Assembly (NCBI GenBank): GCA_947172415.1 | Contig: OX359200.1 | Coordinates: forward strand, 7,262,001 to 7,326,000 | Direction: 5' to 3' | DNA: 64,000 nt | From: Chondrosia reniformis | Lineage: Eukaryota; Porifera; Demospongiae; Chondrillida; Chondrillidae | Shown here: in pieces, positions 23,405 to 34,584 of the stretch | Numbering within the stretch: the stretch's first letter is position 1 | How the letters are laid out: every line of letters begins with the position of its first letter | Translations under genes and position numbers: made by a program | Notes under the pieces: model-generated | Databases searched by the model: none | What the model was told of the DNA's origin: nothing | Seen by the model: the letters and a program-made list of their open reading frames with translations, nothing else

Positions 23405-25048
23405 ATGTATGGTGAGAGATAGGGCAAATGTTAAGATTTATAAAAATTCCAAAACCCAATTGGAAATGTTTCATATATGTCTGTGAGTGCCTACACTAAG
23501 TTTAAGCTTCGTATCTTTCCATTTGGAAGAGTTACAGCACCAAATGTACATTGAAATACTGATATACGAAATTAATGTATGGTGAGAGATAGGGCAAATG
23601 TTAAGATTTATAAAAATTTCAAAACCTCTTTGGAAATGTTTCATACATATCTGTGAGTGCCTACACCAAGTTTAAGCCTCGTATGTCTCCATTTGGAAGA
23701 GTTACAGCACCAAATGTACATTGAAATACTGATATACGAAATTAATGTATGGTGAGAGATAGGGCAAATGTTAAGATTTATAAAAATTTCCAAACCTCTT
23801 TGGAAATGTTTCATACATGCCTGTGAGTGCCTACACCAAGTTTAAGCCTCGTATGTCGAGTTACAGCACAACATGTACATTGAAATACTGATATACGAAA
23901 TTAATGTATGGTGAGAGATAGGGCAAATGTTAAGATTTATAAAAATTTCAAAACCTCTTTGGAAATGTTTCATATATGTCTGTGAGTCCCTACACCAAGT
24001 TTAAGCTTCGTATCTTTCCATTTGGTAGAGTTACAGCACCAAATGTACATTGAAATAGTGATATACAAAATTAATGTATGGTGAGAGATAGGGCAAATGT
24101 TAAGATTTATAAAAATTCCAAAACCCAATTGGAATTGTTTCATACATGTCTGTGAGTGCCTACACTAAGTTTAAGCTTCGTATCTTTCCATTTGGTAGAG
24201 TTACAGCACCAAATGTACATTGATATACTGATATACAAAATTAATGTATGGTGAGAGATAGGGCAAATGTTAAGATTTATAAAAATTTCAAAACCTCTTT
24301 GGAAATGTTTCATACATGTCTGTGAGTCCCTACACCAAGTTTAAGCCTCGTATGTCTCCATTTGGAAGAGTTACAGCACCAAATGTACTTTGAAATACTG
24401 ATATACGAAATTAATGTATGGTGAGAGATAGGGCAAATGTTAAGATATATAAAAATTTCCAAACCTCTTTGGAAATGTTTCATACATGCCTGTGAGTGCC
24501 TACACTAAGTTTAAGCCTCGTATGTCGAGTTACAGCACCAAATGTACATTGAAATACTGATATACGAAATTAATGTATGGTGAGAGATAGGGCAAATGTT
24601 AAGATTTATAAAAATTTCAAAACCTCTTTGGAAATGTTTCATACATGTCTGTGAGTGCCTACACCAAGTTTAAGCCTCGTATGTCTCCATTTGGAAGAGT
24701 TACAGCACCAAATGTACATTGAAATACTGATATACGAAATTAATGTATGGTGAGAGATAGGGCAAATGTTAAGATTTATAAAAATTTCCAAACCTCTTTG
24801 GAAATGTTTCATACATGTCTGTGAGTCCCTACACCAAGTTTAAGCCTCGTATGTCTCCATTTGGAAGAGTTACAGCACCAAATGTACATTGAAATACTGA
24901 TATACGAAATTAATGTATGGTGAGAGATAGGGCAAATGTTAAGATTTCAAAACCTCTTTGGAAATGTTTCATACATGTCTGTGAGTGCCTACACCAAGTT
25001 TAAGCCTCATATGTCTCCATTTGGAAGAGTTACAGCGCCAAATGTACA
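23405..25048 (+). repeat. 170-bp satellite array, segment 2 (about 10 monomers)
   Basis: Same family and orientation as segment 1. The series of monomer subtypes after block 1 is repeated almost base for base after block 2 (from 26139), so block plus monomers has been duplicated as a unit. Confidence 0.97.
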
Positions 25049-26138
25049 CTAGTATAGAAGACGGTATAGTATTTAGATCGTGCGATAATATTATGCAAAT
25101 TATCGGAACACCTCAAGTTATAAAGGTTTTTACATGAATGGGGCAACTAGAAACACACAGAGGCACCTTAAACACAGCTATCAAAAGATATCTATATAGA
25201 TGTATGCAGCCATTATCGTTTTACAGCACTTGAAATTGAGTGTGGCTGGTTATAGTATTAAACGTTGATATCGGAACACCTCTCGCTAAAATCGTTTCTA
25301 CGTGGGACCAGAAAAGCTCCTCTCCTCGGCCTATGAAGACACACACAGGGTTTTATCCATTTTTGCCAGTTTCGAGATGGACTACAAAAACTGAGTATAC
25401 TTGCAAAGTTGCTTGAAACGATGCCTTGATCTGTAATGAACTTGAAATATTTGGACTATATTTTTCTCGCAAATACCCTATTCTTAAGTATGGAAAAGCG
25501 CCAACCACAACCGTTTTCTTTCGAAATTTTGTTGTTTAAATAGAAGCGCAAAACCTTATAAAGTAGGCCTACCTGGACACATCTCTATGGTGGTAGCTGT
25601 TCCCATAGGGGTTGGTAGCGCTTAGACTCTGAAGCTGTCTCCTAATCGGTTGGTGCCATAGAGACGTGCTCACCAATAATCCGGATTTCGGGGGGGTTCC
25701 ACGTAATGTGGGATTGGCATCTGATATCTTAGGATTCATATGAGTCGGCCATATCGAGAAGAACTGGTTCTTCTCACGCAAGTGACACCCAAAGTTCAAC
25801 TCAGTAGTAATTTGCTTCGGCAGATTCGATAAGCTGAACGTTACCACCGATCCCGGCCTCTGAGCGTCGTGGATGGTAGCGTTCGGTATGGTCCAATTTT
25901 ATTTCTTTGGAGTTTCGTTGGCTGTCGATTGGCGAAATTTCACTATAACGGCTTCCAGATAGTTTATATGGAAAGATACTACTTCACCAACAATCAAGTA
26001 CTACAAAGTGTATATCCATGTGCATAAAAAAGCTTTGAAAGCGCTCTAGTTTATCAGATTCATATACATAGTACTGAATATTTGTGTTCTACCTTCTCAC
26101 GGTCGGACATTTTTTACTATTACGCAATTATGAGGTGT
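25049..26138. repeat. 1.09-kb higher-order block, copy 2
   Basis: Nearly identical to copy 1 and displaced by 2738 bp. It carries the same minus-strand open frame at 25569-25847 and the same satellite junctions on both sides. Confidence 0.95.
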
Positions 26139-28791
26139 ATGTATGGTGAGAGATAGGGCAAATGTTAAGATTTATAAAAATTCCAAAACCCAATTGGAAA
26201 TGTTTCATATATGTCTGTGAGTGCCTACACTAAGTTTAAGCTTCGTATCTTTCCATTTGGAAGAGTTACAGCACCAAATGTACATTGAAATACTGATATA
26301 CGAAATTAATGTATGGTGAGAGATAGGGCAAATGTTAAGATTTATAAAAATTTCAAAACCTCTTTGGAAATGTTTCATACATATCTGTGAGTGCCTACAC
26401 CAAGTTTAAGCCTCGTATGTCTCCATTTGGAAGAGTTACAGCACCAAATGTACATTGAAATACTGATATACGAAATTAATGTATGGTGAGAGATAGGGCA
26501 AATGTTAAGATTTATAAAAATTTCCAAACCTCTTTGGAAATGTTTCATACATGCCTGTGAGTGCCTACACCAAGTTTAAGCCTCGTATGTCGAGTTACAG
26601 CACAACATGTACATTGAAATACTGATATACGAAATTAATGTATGGTGAGAGATAGGGCAAATGTTAAGATTTATAAAAATTTCAAAACCTCTTTGGAAAT
26701 GTTTCATATATGTCTGTGAGTCCCTACACCAAGTTTAAGCTTCGTATCTTTCCATTTGGTAGAGTTACAGCACCAAATGTACATTGAAATAGTGATATAC
26801 AAAATTAATGTATGGTGAGAGATAGGGCAAATGTTAAGATTTATAAAAATTCCAAAACCCAATTGGAATTGTTTCATACATGTCTGTGAGTGCCTACACT
26901 AAGTTTAAGCTTCGTATCTTTCCATTTGGTAGAGTTACAGCACCAAATGTACATTGATATACTGATATACAAAATTAATGTATGGTGAGAGATAGGGCAA
27001 ATGTTAAGATTTATAAAAATTTCAAAACCTCTTTGGAAATGTTTCATACATGTCTGTGAGTCCCTACACCAAGTTTAAGCCTCGTATGTCTCCATTTGGA
27101 AGAGTTACAGCACCAAATGTACTTTGAAATACTGATATACGAAATTAATGTATGGTGAGAGATAGGGCAAATGTTAAGATATATAAAAATTTCAAAACCT
27201 CTTTGGAAATGTTTCATACATGCCTGTGAGTGCCTACACTAAGTTTAAGCCCCGTATGTCGAGTTACAGCACCAAATGTACATTGAAATACTGATATACG
27301 AAATTAATGTATGGTGAGAGATAGGGCAAATGTTAAGATTTATAAAAATTTCAAAACCTCTTTGGAAATGTTTCATACATGTCTGTGAGTCCCTACACCA
27401 AGTTTAAGCTTCGTATCTTTCCATTTGGTAGAGTTACAGCACCAAATGTACATTGAAATACTGATATACGAAATTAATGTATGGTGAGAGATAGGGCAAA
27501 TGTTAAGATTTATAAAAATTTCCAAACCTCTTTGGAAATGTTTCATACATGTCTGTGAGTCCCTACACCAAGTTTAAGCCTCGTATGTCTCCATTTGGAA
27601 GAGTTACAGCACCAAATGTACATTGAAATACTGATATACGAAATTAATGTATGGTGAGAGATAGGGCAAATGTTAAGATTTATAAAAATTTCCAAACCTC
27701 TTTGGAAATGTTTCATACATGCCTGTGAGTGCCTACACTAAGTTTAAGCCTCGTATGTCGAGTTACAGCACCAAATGTACATTGAAATACTGATATACGA
27801 AATTAATGTATGGTGAGAGATAGGGCAAATGTTAAGATTTATAAAAATTTCAAAACCTCTTTGGAAATGTTTCATATATGTCTGTGAGTCCCTACACCAA
27901 GTTTAAGCTTCGTATCTTTCCATTTGGTAGAGTTACAGCACCAAATGTACATTGAAATACTGATATACGAAATTAATGTATGGTGAGAGATAGGGCAAAT
28001 GTTAAGATTTATAAAAATTTCAAAACCTCTTTGGAAATGTTTCATACATGTCTGTGAGTGCCTACACCAAGTTTAAGCCTCGTATGTCTCCATTTGGAAG
28101 AGTTACAGCACCAAATGTACATTGAAATACTGATATACGAAATTAATGTATGGTGAGAGATAGGGCAAATGTTAAGATTTATAAAAATTTCCAAACCTCT
28201 TTGGAAATGTTTCATACATGTCTGTGAGTCCCTACACCAAGTTTAAGCCTCGTATGTCTCCATTTGGAAGAGTTACAGCACCAAATGTACATTGAAATAC
28301 TGATATACGAAATTAATGTATGGTGAGAGATAGGGCAAATGTTAAGATTTATAAAAATTTCAAAACCTCTTTGGAAATGTTTCATATATATCTGTGAGTC
28401 CCTACACCAAGTTTAAGCCTCGTATGTCTCCATTTGGAAGAGTTACAGCACCAAATGTACATTGAAATACTGATATACGAAATTAATGTATGGTGAGAGA
28501 TAGGGCAAATGTTAAGATTTATAAAAATTTCCAAACCTCTTTGGAAATGTTTCATACATGCCTGTGAGTGCCTACACCAAGTTTAAGCTTCGTATCTTTC
28601 CATTTGGTAGAGTTACAGCACCAAATGTACATTGAAATACTGATATACGAAATTAATGTATGGTGAGAGATAGGGCAAATGTTAAGATTTCAAAACCTCT
28701 TTGGAAGTGTTTCATACAAGTCTGTGAGTGCCTACACCAAGTTTAAGCCTCATATGTCTCCATTTGGAAGAGTTACAGCGCCAAATGTACA
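26139..28791 (+). repeat. 170-bp satellite array, segment 3 (about 16 monomers)
   Basis: Begins with the same monomer order as segment 2, then has roughly six extra monomers. This accounts for the longer spacing (3743 bp) between blocks 2 and 3. Confidence 0.97.
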
Positions 28792-29881
28792 CTAGTATAG
28801 AAGACGGTATAGTATTTAGATCGTGCGATAATATTATGCAAATTATCGGAACACCTCAAGTTATAAAGGTTTTTACATGAATGGGGCAACTAGAAACACA
28901 CAGAGGCACCTTAAACACAGCTATTAAAAGATATCTATATAGATGTATGCAGCCATTATCGTTTTACAGCACTTGAAATTGAGTGTGGCTGGTTATAGTA
29001 TTAAACGTTGATATCGGAACACCTCTCGCTAAAATCGTTTCTACGTGGGACCAGAAAAGCTCCTCTCCTCGGCCTATGAAGACACACACAGGGTTTTATC
29101 CATTTTTGCCAGTTTCGAGATGGACTACAAAAACTGAGTATACTTGCAAAGTTGCTTGAAACGATGCCTTGATCTGTAATGAACTTGAAATATTTGGACT
29201 ATATTTTTCTCGCAAATACCCTATTCTTAAGTATGGAAAAGCGCCAACCACAACCGTTTTCTTTCGAAATTTTGTTGTTTAAATAGAAGCGCAAAACCTT
29301 ATAAAGTAGGCCTACCTGGACACATCTCTATGGTGGTAGCTGTTCCCATAGGGGTTGGTAGCGCTTAGACTCTGAAGCTGTCTCCTAATCGGTTGGTGCC
29401 ATAGAGACGTGCTCACCAATAATCCGGATTTCGGGGGGGTTCCACGTAATGTGGGATTGGCATCTGATATCTTAGGATTCATATGAGTCGGCCATATCGA
29501 GAAGAACTGGTTCTTCTCACGCAAGTGACACCCAAAGTTCAACTCAGTAGTAATTTGCTTCGGCAGATTCGATAAGCTGAACGTTACCACCGATCCCGGC
29601 CTCTGAGCGTCGTGGATGGTAGCGTTCGGTATGGTCCAATTTTATTTCTTTGGAGTTTCGTTGGCTGTCGATTGGCGAAATTTCACTATAACGGCTTCCA
29701 GATAGTTTATATGGAAAGATACTACTTCACCAACAATCAAGTACTACAAAGTGTACATCCATGTGCATAAAAAAGCTTTGAAAGCGCTCTAGTTTATCAG
29801 ATTCATATACATAGTACTGAATATTTGTGTTCTACCTTCTCACGGTCGGACATTTTTTACTATTACGCAATTATGAGGTGT
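28792..29881. repeat. 1.09-kb higher-order block, copy 3
   Basis: Nearly identical to copies 1 and 2, with scattered single-base differences, for example ctattaaaag where the others have ctatcaaaag. The same open frame is at 29312-29590 on the minus strand. Confidence 0.95.
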
Positions 29882-30055
29882 ATGTATGGTGAGAGATAGG
29901 GCAAATGTTAAGATTTATAAAAATTCCAAAACCCAATTGGAAATGTTTCATATATGTCTGTGAGTGCCTACACTAAGTTTAAGCTTCGTATCTTTCCATT
30001 TGGTAGAGTTACAGCACCAAATGTACATTGAAATACTGATATACAAAATTAATGT
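29882..30055 (+). repeat. Last satellite monomer of the array
   Basis: One further monomer follows block 3 and stops at aaaattaatgt. Beyond this the sequence switches directly to the end of a retrotransposon remnant. Confidence 0.9.
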
Positions 30056-30530
30056 GGGCGATTCTTTTATTGTTTGTATTTAAAAGAAAATGTAGTTTAT
30101 TGAATGGTGACATGGAGATAAATTTAGAGTTAATTTGATTACAATAAACAAATAGATTGGATCTGATAATGTTCAGACAGGGGCAGTACAATAGGAAATG
30201 AGCTTGATCCTCAACCATACCCCCTCTGCATACTTGGCAGAGCCTTTGCCCTTATGGTGTGGAGGTGTAACGACCGACTTCCACAGCCAGGGGAAGACAA
30301 CCAGTACGCAGACCAGCCATAATTCTTCTTCTACCACTATCACAAGTAATTACATATGGTTCTACAATGGGTCTAAATTTAATGGTACAGTAAATACTTA
30401 ATCTGCCTCCGGAGTTAGAATTTCTGAGGATATTATTTATATTATGAAGCCATCTCTCTTCATATAACATACTAGTACATACATAAAGTTGGTTTGCTAA
30501 ATATAAAAGATTAAAACAGCTATTGCACAT
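30056..30530 (-). pseudogene. Non-LTR retrotransposon reverse-transcriptase C-terminal remnant
   Basis: On the minus strand the frame reads GGRLSIYCTIKFRPIVEPYV, then RRIMAGLRTGCLPLAVEVGR and, past an in-frame TAA (30252-30254), GQRLCQVCRG and VEDQAHFLLYCPCLN. This is the typical tail of animal LINE ORF2 proteins: an (L/M)A-x-(F/L)R-x-G...E-x-GRY segment followed by a C-x2-C...H...C zinc-binding region. The stop codon, the absence of polymerase palm motifs and the abrupt 3' junction with the satellite show that it is dead and truncated. In the last codons the frame runs into satellite sequence. The clade is not assigned. Confidence 0.8.
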
Positions 30531-31020
30531 ATATAATGATTATATTAAGAGCCTCTACAAAATCAGTAAAAATTATATATGAAATGAAAGTGCATACCGA
30601 AACAAGTTATAATATAGCTTCCTTTTTGCAGTGAAACAATCAGTCAATAAGATCATGTATAAGATGATTATTTTTTTATAAAAAAGTTAATCTTGATTGA
30701 TTCCCAAAAACGTGTTACTAGGCACCAGTTGTCAAGGCAGCTTCTTAATAAAATAGAAGATGAAGCCAATTTACAGCACACATCTCAGCAAGCTACTAGT
30801 TGAACAGAGTCGTGGGCTATATATTCTATTCAAAATTGTCAAGTAGATTCTAAATTCTAGACACATCACACACACCGTAAGATCACAAGTTGATAAAATG
30901 TAATTTATAAAATATAACATGAACATGACACATTTAGAAGAATTACATCGTGACTCACTTACAAAACACATGAGAAGATCAAATGGAATCATTCAATTGA
31001 AGCAATTTTATTATCACAAA

Positions 31021-31075
31021 AGATATACCTTTCCATTTGACAGAGTTACAGCCCTACATTAAATATTGGTATATC
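31021..31075 (+). repeat. Solitary diverged satellite fragment
   Basis: The sequence ctttccatttgacagagtta followed by cagccctacattaaatattggtatat (split here) parallels the array segment ctttccatttggtagagtta, cagcaccaaatgtacattg, aaatactgatatacg. It lies about 1 kb beyond the array, in the same orientation. Confidence 0.65.
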
Positions 31076-31654
31076 AATTGATTCCTTGTGACATGGAAGT
31101 TAACACATTGCACAGCCTTGCATTTGTAGGGGAGTTAAACTGAACTCCCTATGTATCATTTCATGTATATATATATTAAGTACATATATATGTCACTGTA
31201 TAATACATATATATATCTAAAAAATTTAATACTACAATTCCAAGAATGTTTGAGGAAAATATAATCCTAAATTGAAGTAATAAAAACATCTGTTTCCTGA
31301 AGAATGTACCATTTTCTATAAAGGAAATATACAAGTAAACAGCATTGGAAGTAAGGTATATGTTGTATATATACATTGAAAGCAGTATATTGTATATTGT
31401 CAAGGTGTATATACTAAAGTGTCACCTACAAATTGCAAAGTCACAAAAATGCTAAACTTTCTGTGTCATGCACCTGCTAATATTAGTACCTAGGTGCATG
31501 AAAGATGTATGATGCATGCAATCAGTTTGTAGTTTGTCTATGCACCTGCTACTAAGACCTCTCGTTAAATTTACCCCTTACATATATCTTAAAAATTTAC
31601 GAATTGTACATCCAAAAATAGAATTACGGGAATTAATGAACTCTGATCAGTTAT

Positions 31655-31662
31655 TATAAAAG
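31655..31662 (+). promoter_or_regulatory. TATA box of the secreted-protein gene
   Basis: A TATAAAAG sequence lies 92 bp upstream of the ATG at 31747. It is well placed for transcription to start around 31685 with a short 5' UTR. Confidence 0.6.
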
Positions 31663-31746
31663 GAGAAGAGTTCTCTCCTATATTAAATTAAATAAATTAA
31701 AGAAGAAATTAAGTTAGAATCAGTCAAGATTTCAAGTTTATCAAAT

Positions 31747-32548
31747 ATGATCTCTTTCGTTGCTTTGGCAGTTTTACTATATGTTGGATCCTGTCAGGGA
31801 AGACCTCTCCATAGTACTAGTCAGCCATCTTACTGTCTGACTGAGCCTCAAGATCCAAGCCCATCACTTTCATATGAAGATGTCATTTGCAAAGGACATG
31901 ATATTAAGCGAGCAATTTCGACCTACAAAGGAAGAGCTGGATTGGTAAATACTGTATGCTGGCATACTCTTTATATGTAACCTGCGTGAATACATATACA
32001 AATACTTATAGAATATTCTCTCCACTATTCATGCAGGTTTTGGACAACTGTGATCCAAGTGGAGTCTCTAGAGGCAGACTGAATGTTACTGAGAAGCAAA
32101 TGCTGAGTGCTTTTGGCTCCACCATTTTGCCAAATCTGAGAGGAGTGGAGCAGTTGGGATGGACGGCTTGCAATCAAACATCTGAACACCGCAGCATGTG
32201 TGAAACCATCTTAAGGAAAGTCATTGATCTAAAGGGAGGATTGACTAATATTGTAAGCTACTGCTCCAGATATACTTTATGTAATATATGTGCCACATAT
32301 ATACATTATATATTATGAGGTGTCATCATTTGCAGCTTCAGAAGAGCAAGTGTGGATGTGCCACTAGTGATAGTAAGCAAGGATGCCTGTATGACTCATC
32401 TGTAGCAAACCATCTCACGGATACTTCAGATCACTTATTTGAGACTTTCCTCCAAAAAGCTAGATGTTTGAGCAATGATGTGATCAGGACAGTAGAGAGC
32501 TACGATTTCAATCCAAACAGGTGGACACTATACTGCTGCCCAGCTTAA
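31747..32548 (+). CDS. Secreted cysteine-rich protein, 208 aa, family unknown (3 exons)
   Basis: Exons 31747-31944, 32037-32252 and 32336-32548, both introns phase 0 (92 and 83 bp) with consensus ends (TTG|GTAAAT, ATGCAG|GTT, ATT|GTAAGC, TTGCAG|CTT). The product starts with a classic signal peptide (MISFVALAVLLYVGSCQG, cleavage expected near residue 18). The mature part has eleven cysteines at 30, 48, 71, 111, 121, 144, 146, 155, 182, 205 and 206, and possible N-glycosylation sites at Asn 82 (NVT) and Asn 112 (NQT). There is no transmembrane segment after the signal. The C-terminus is LYCCPA-stop. I do not recognise the family. A CGC...GC cluster (144-155) and a terminal CC suggest a disulfide-rich extracellular factor, venom-like or cytokine-like in build, but that is only an impression. 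Confidence 0.85.
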
Positions 32549-34584
32549 TATACCAGATCATGACCCTCATGTGGATCATGAGTGTCCATGCAGTTACAAC
32601 TATGCATGCATTAGAACCTTCTAACTGAATTTAGCTATTTATATACTGTATACAATTCTGTATATAGTTTTTAATATAGGAATTTCTATTATTATTTCAT
32701 GAGGTATAATCACATGCACAGTTTACAAGCTAATTGACAAGCAAAACATTCAAATTAGCTGTGTACACAACTCTACTATATACATATAATAAGTATATAC
32801 ATAGTGCTATTATACAAAACTGATTTGCACTATGTACTACTAGTACTAGTTGTATATTTATGTAGCTTGATAAATACACTTGTTATACAATAATTTACAA
32901 GAGTATACAGAATGCTTATAAATTGTGCATTTAATGAAGCTGGGTTATACTTTACTATAGATCTTGTTAATAATAATCTCGGTATGAATTTATAAGTGAT
33001 TGGGATCACTCATTTGGTCAGATGTCCCTAGTGGTTGGCAGAGGTCAGATGTACTTAGTGGTGTTAATGTTTTGGATTGAGGGGTGGTGGCCCTATATCT
33101 ACCTACACCAATAATTGAATTATCCAGTATATATATCCAATATATATGATTGCAGCCTCGCCTATATACATTGTCAGTTGTGAGTGCTGTGTTATACCAA
33201 AGAATCTTTTGTAGCAAAATAATATTACTCATGGTGCTATCAAACTAAATATCCACTCATTAAGTACAGTATATATATACATATGAAGTATTTGAATATA
33301 TATATATGTATATATGTACTGCATTTCCCATATAAACACATTGTTTCATGGGATATGTGTTCTTAAGAAAACTGTAAGTGTGGGAAAAGTTAGCTTTCAG
33401 TAATTAATTACAAAATGCGTGGTTTCACTGTTGATTAAATGCCTAGCTGAGGTTACCTGTGTATACAGTTACAGAGTAACCCTTATCCAATTAGCAACCC
33501 TAAGAGATTGAGAACTTGAGTGCTCTGATACATTTATGTACAAAATGTTTAGCACAGAATGTGTTGATAAGGATCTCACTGCATGAAAAAGCTTCACATT
33601 GTCAGAGATATACATGTATATGATAGATTTGTTTCTAAAATATTTTAACCACATCAACACATTGAGATGACACAATCTACTTTAATAGATTGTGTGAATG
33701 GGAAAGATCTTTATGTAAATGTGTTAAACTTTATACTCAGAGATGTGTCAGCAAAGATAACAGTTTGTAATTGTATACATAACACTAAATCTCTTCTGTG
33801 AAGGTATATATACTGTAGGACTTCATACATACATGCATATGTGCATCTATGTATGGACTAGTATATAGTTCAAGCATCTTTTTGACTAGGTCTTTGTTTT
33901 TCTGATCTAGCTCAGGATTCAATCCATTCTGATTTACCTGACTCTTGTAAAAGGAATAGACCTGTCAGATAATACAACCCTGTACTGTTATATGATGTCA
34001 TCGTTATTGCATAGTCATTAGGAAAAAGTGTATACGGCACAGATTTCTTATTAAATAATCCCTAAGAAAATCTGTAAAATCAGTGACCGCTGAATAGACA
34101 AAGTAATAAAATTTGCCAATTAAACACTCTAATTATAAGTCAAGCAACCTGCCAAATATTCTTCCCGCTAATATTTCTGGCTATATGATATGTTAATTAA
34201 ATATGTACAGATATACTAAAGGACTCCTTATATAAATGTATGAAAAGGAAAATATTTATTACAGAGGTAGATCTCTCCATTCTTACAGTCTATACAGTAT
34301 AGAATATATATTTGCCCCGGTTTATATAGAATGATCCCTTATAAGAAGAAACAGCTCATGTCAAAGCAACACTAGGGCTTTTGTGTACTGTGGATGGACA
34401 CATACAGTATGCAGAATGAACAGGATGCTTCCGGGGTGTGACAATTTGAGTCACAAGGCGATATCTGACAAGTGTGGGAATATTCTCAGTCCCCAGTAAC
34501 GATATTCATTAGGGGCTGGACTATAAACACACTAACTCACTTCATCTGCTATTATATATGCAATAACTACTCTTCCAGGTCGAC
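32549..34584. other. Intergenic region, AT-rich, no gene seen
   Basis: Contains the 3' UTR of the secreted-protein gene, TA-rich simple sequence (for example 33240-33330) and the promoter side of MYLIP. Short open frames on the minus strand (32990-33232, 33469-33675) have no family resemblance. Confidence 0.6.

Larger units (their letters stand above)
30541..31746. other. Intergenic, AT-rich; contains one satellite relic
   Basis: No gene seen. Open frames here are short and rich in Ile/Tyr/Leu, as expected from AT-rich DNA. A diverged satellite fragment lies at 31021-31075 and the promoter of the secreted-protein gene lies at the right end. Confidence 0.6.

Noticed and set aside
22831-29590. 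Three identical 92-aa proteins taken as conserved genes
   Set aside because: Identity is explained by recent duplication of the whole block. They lack an upstream ATG in the open frame, so I do not list them as genes.
32990-33675. Short minus-strand frames in the intergenic region
   Set aside because: Composition typical of AT-rich DNA. No motif, splice pattern or promoter.
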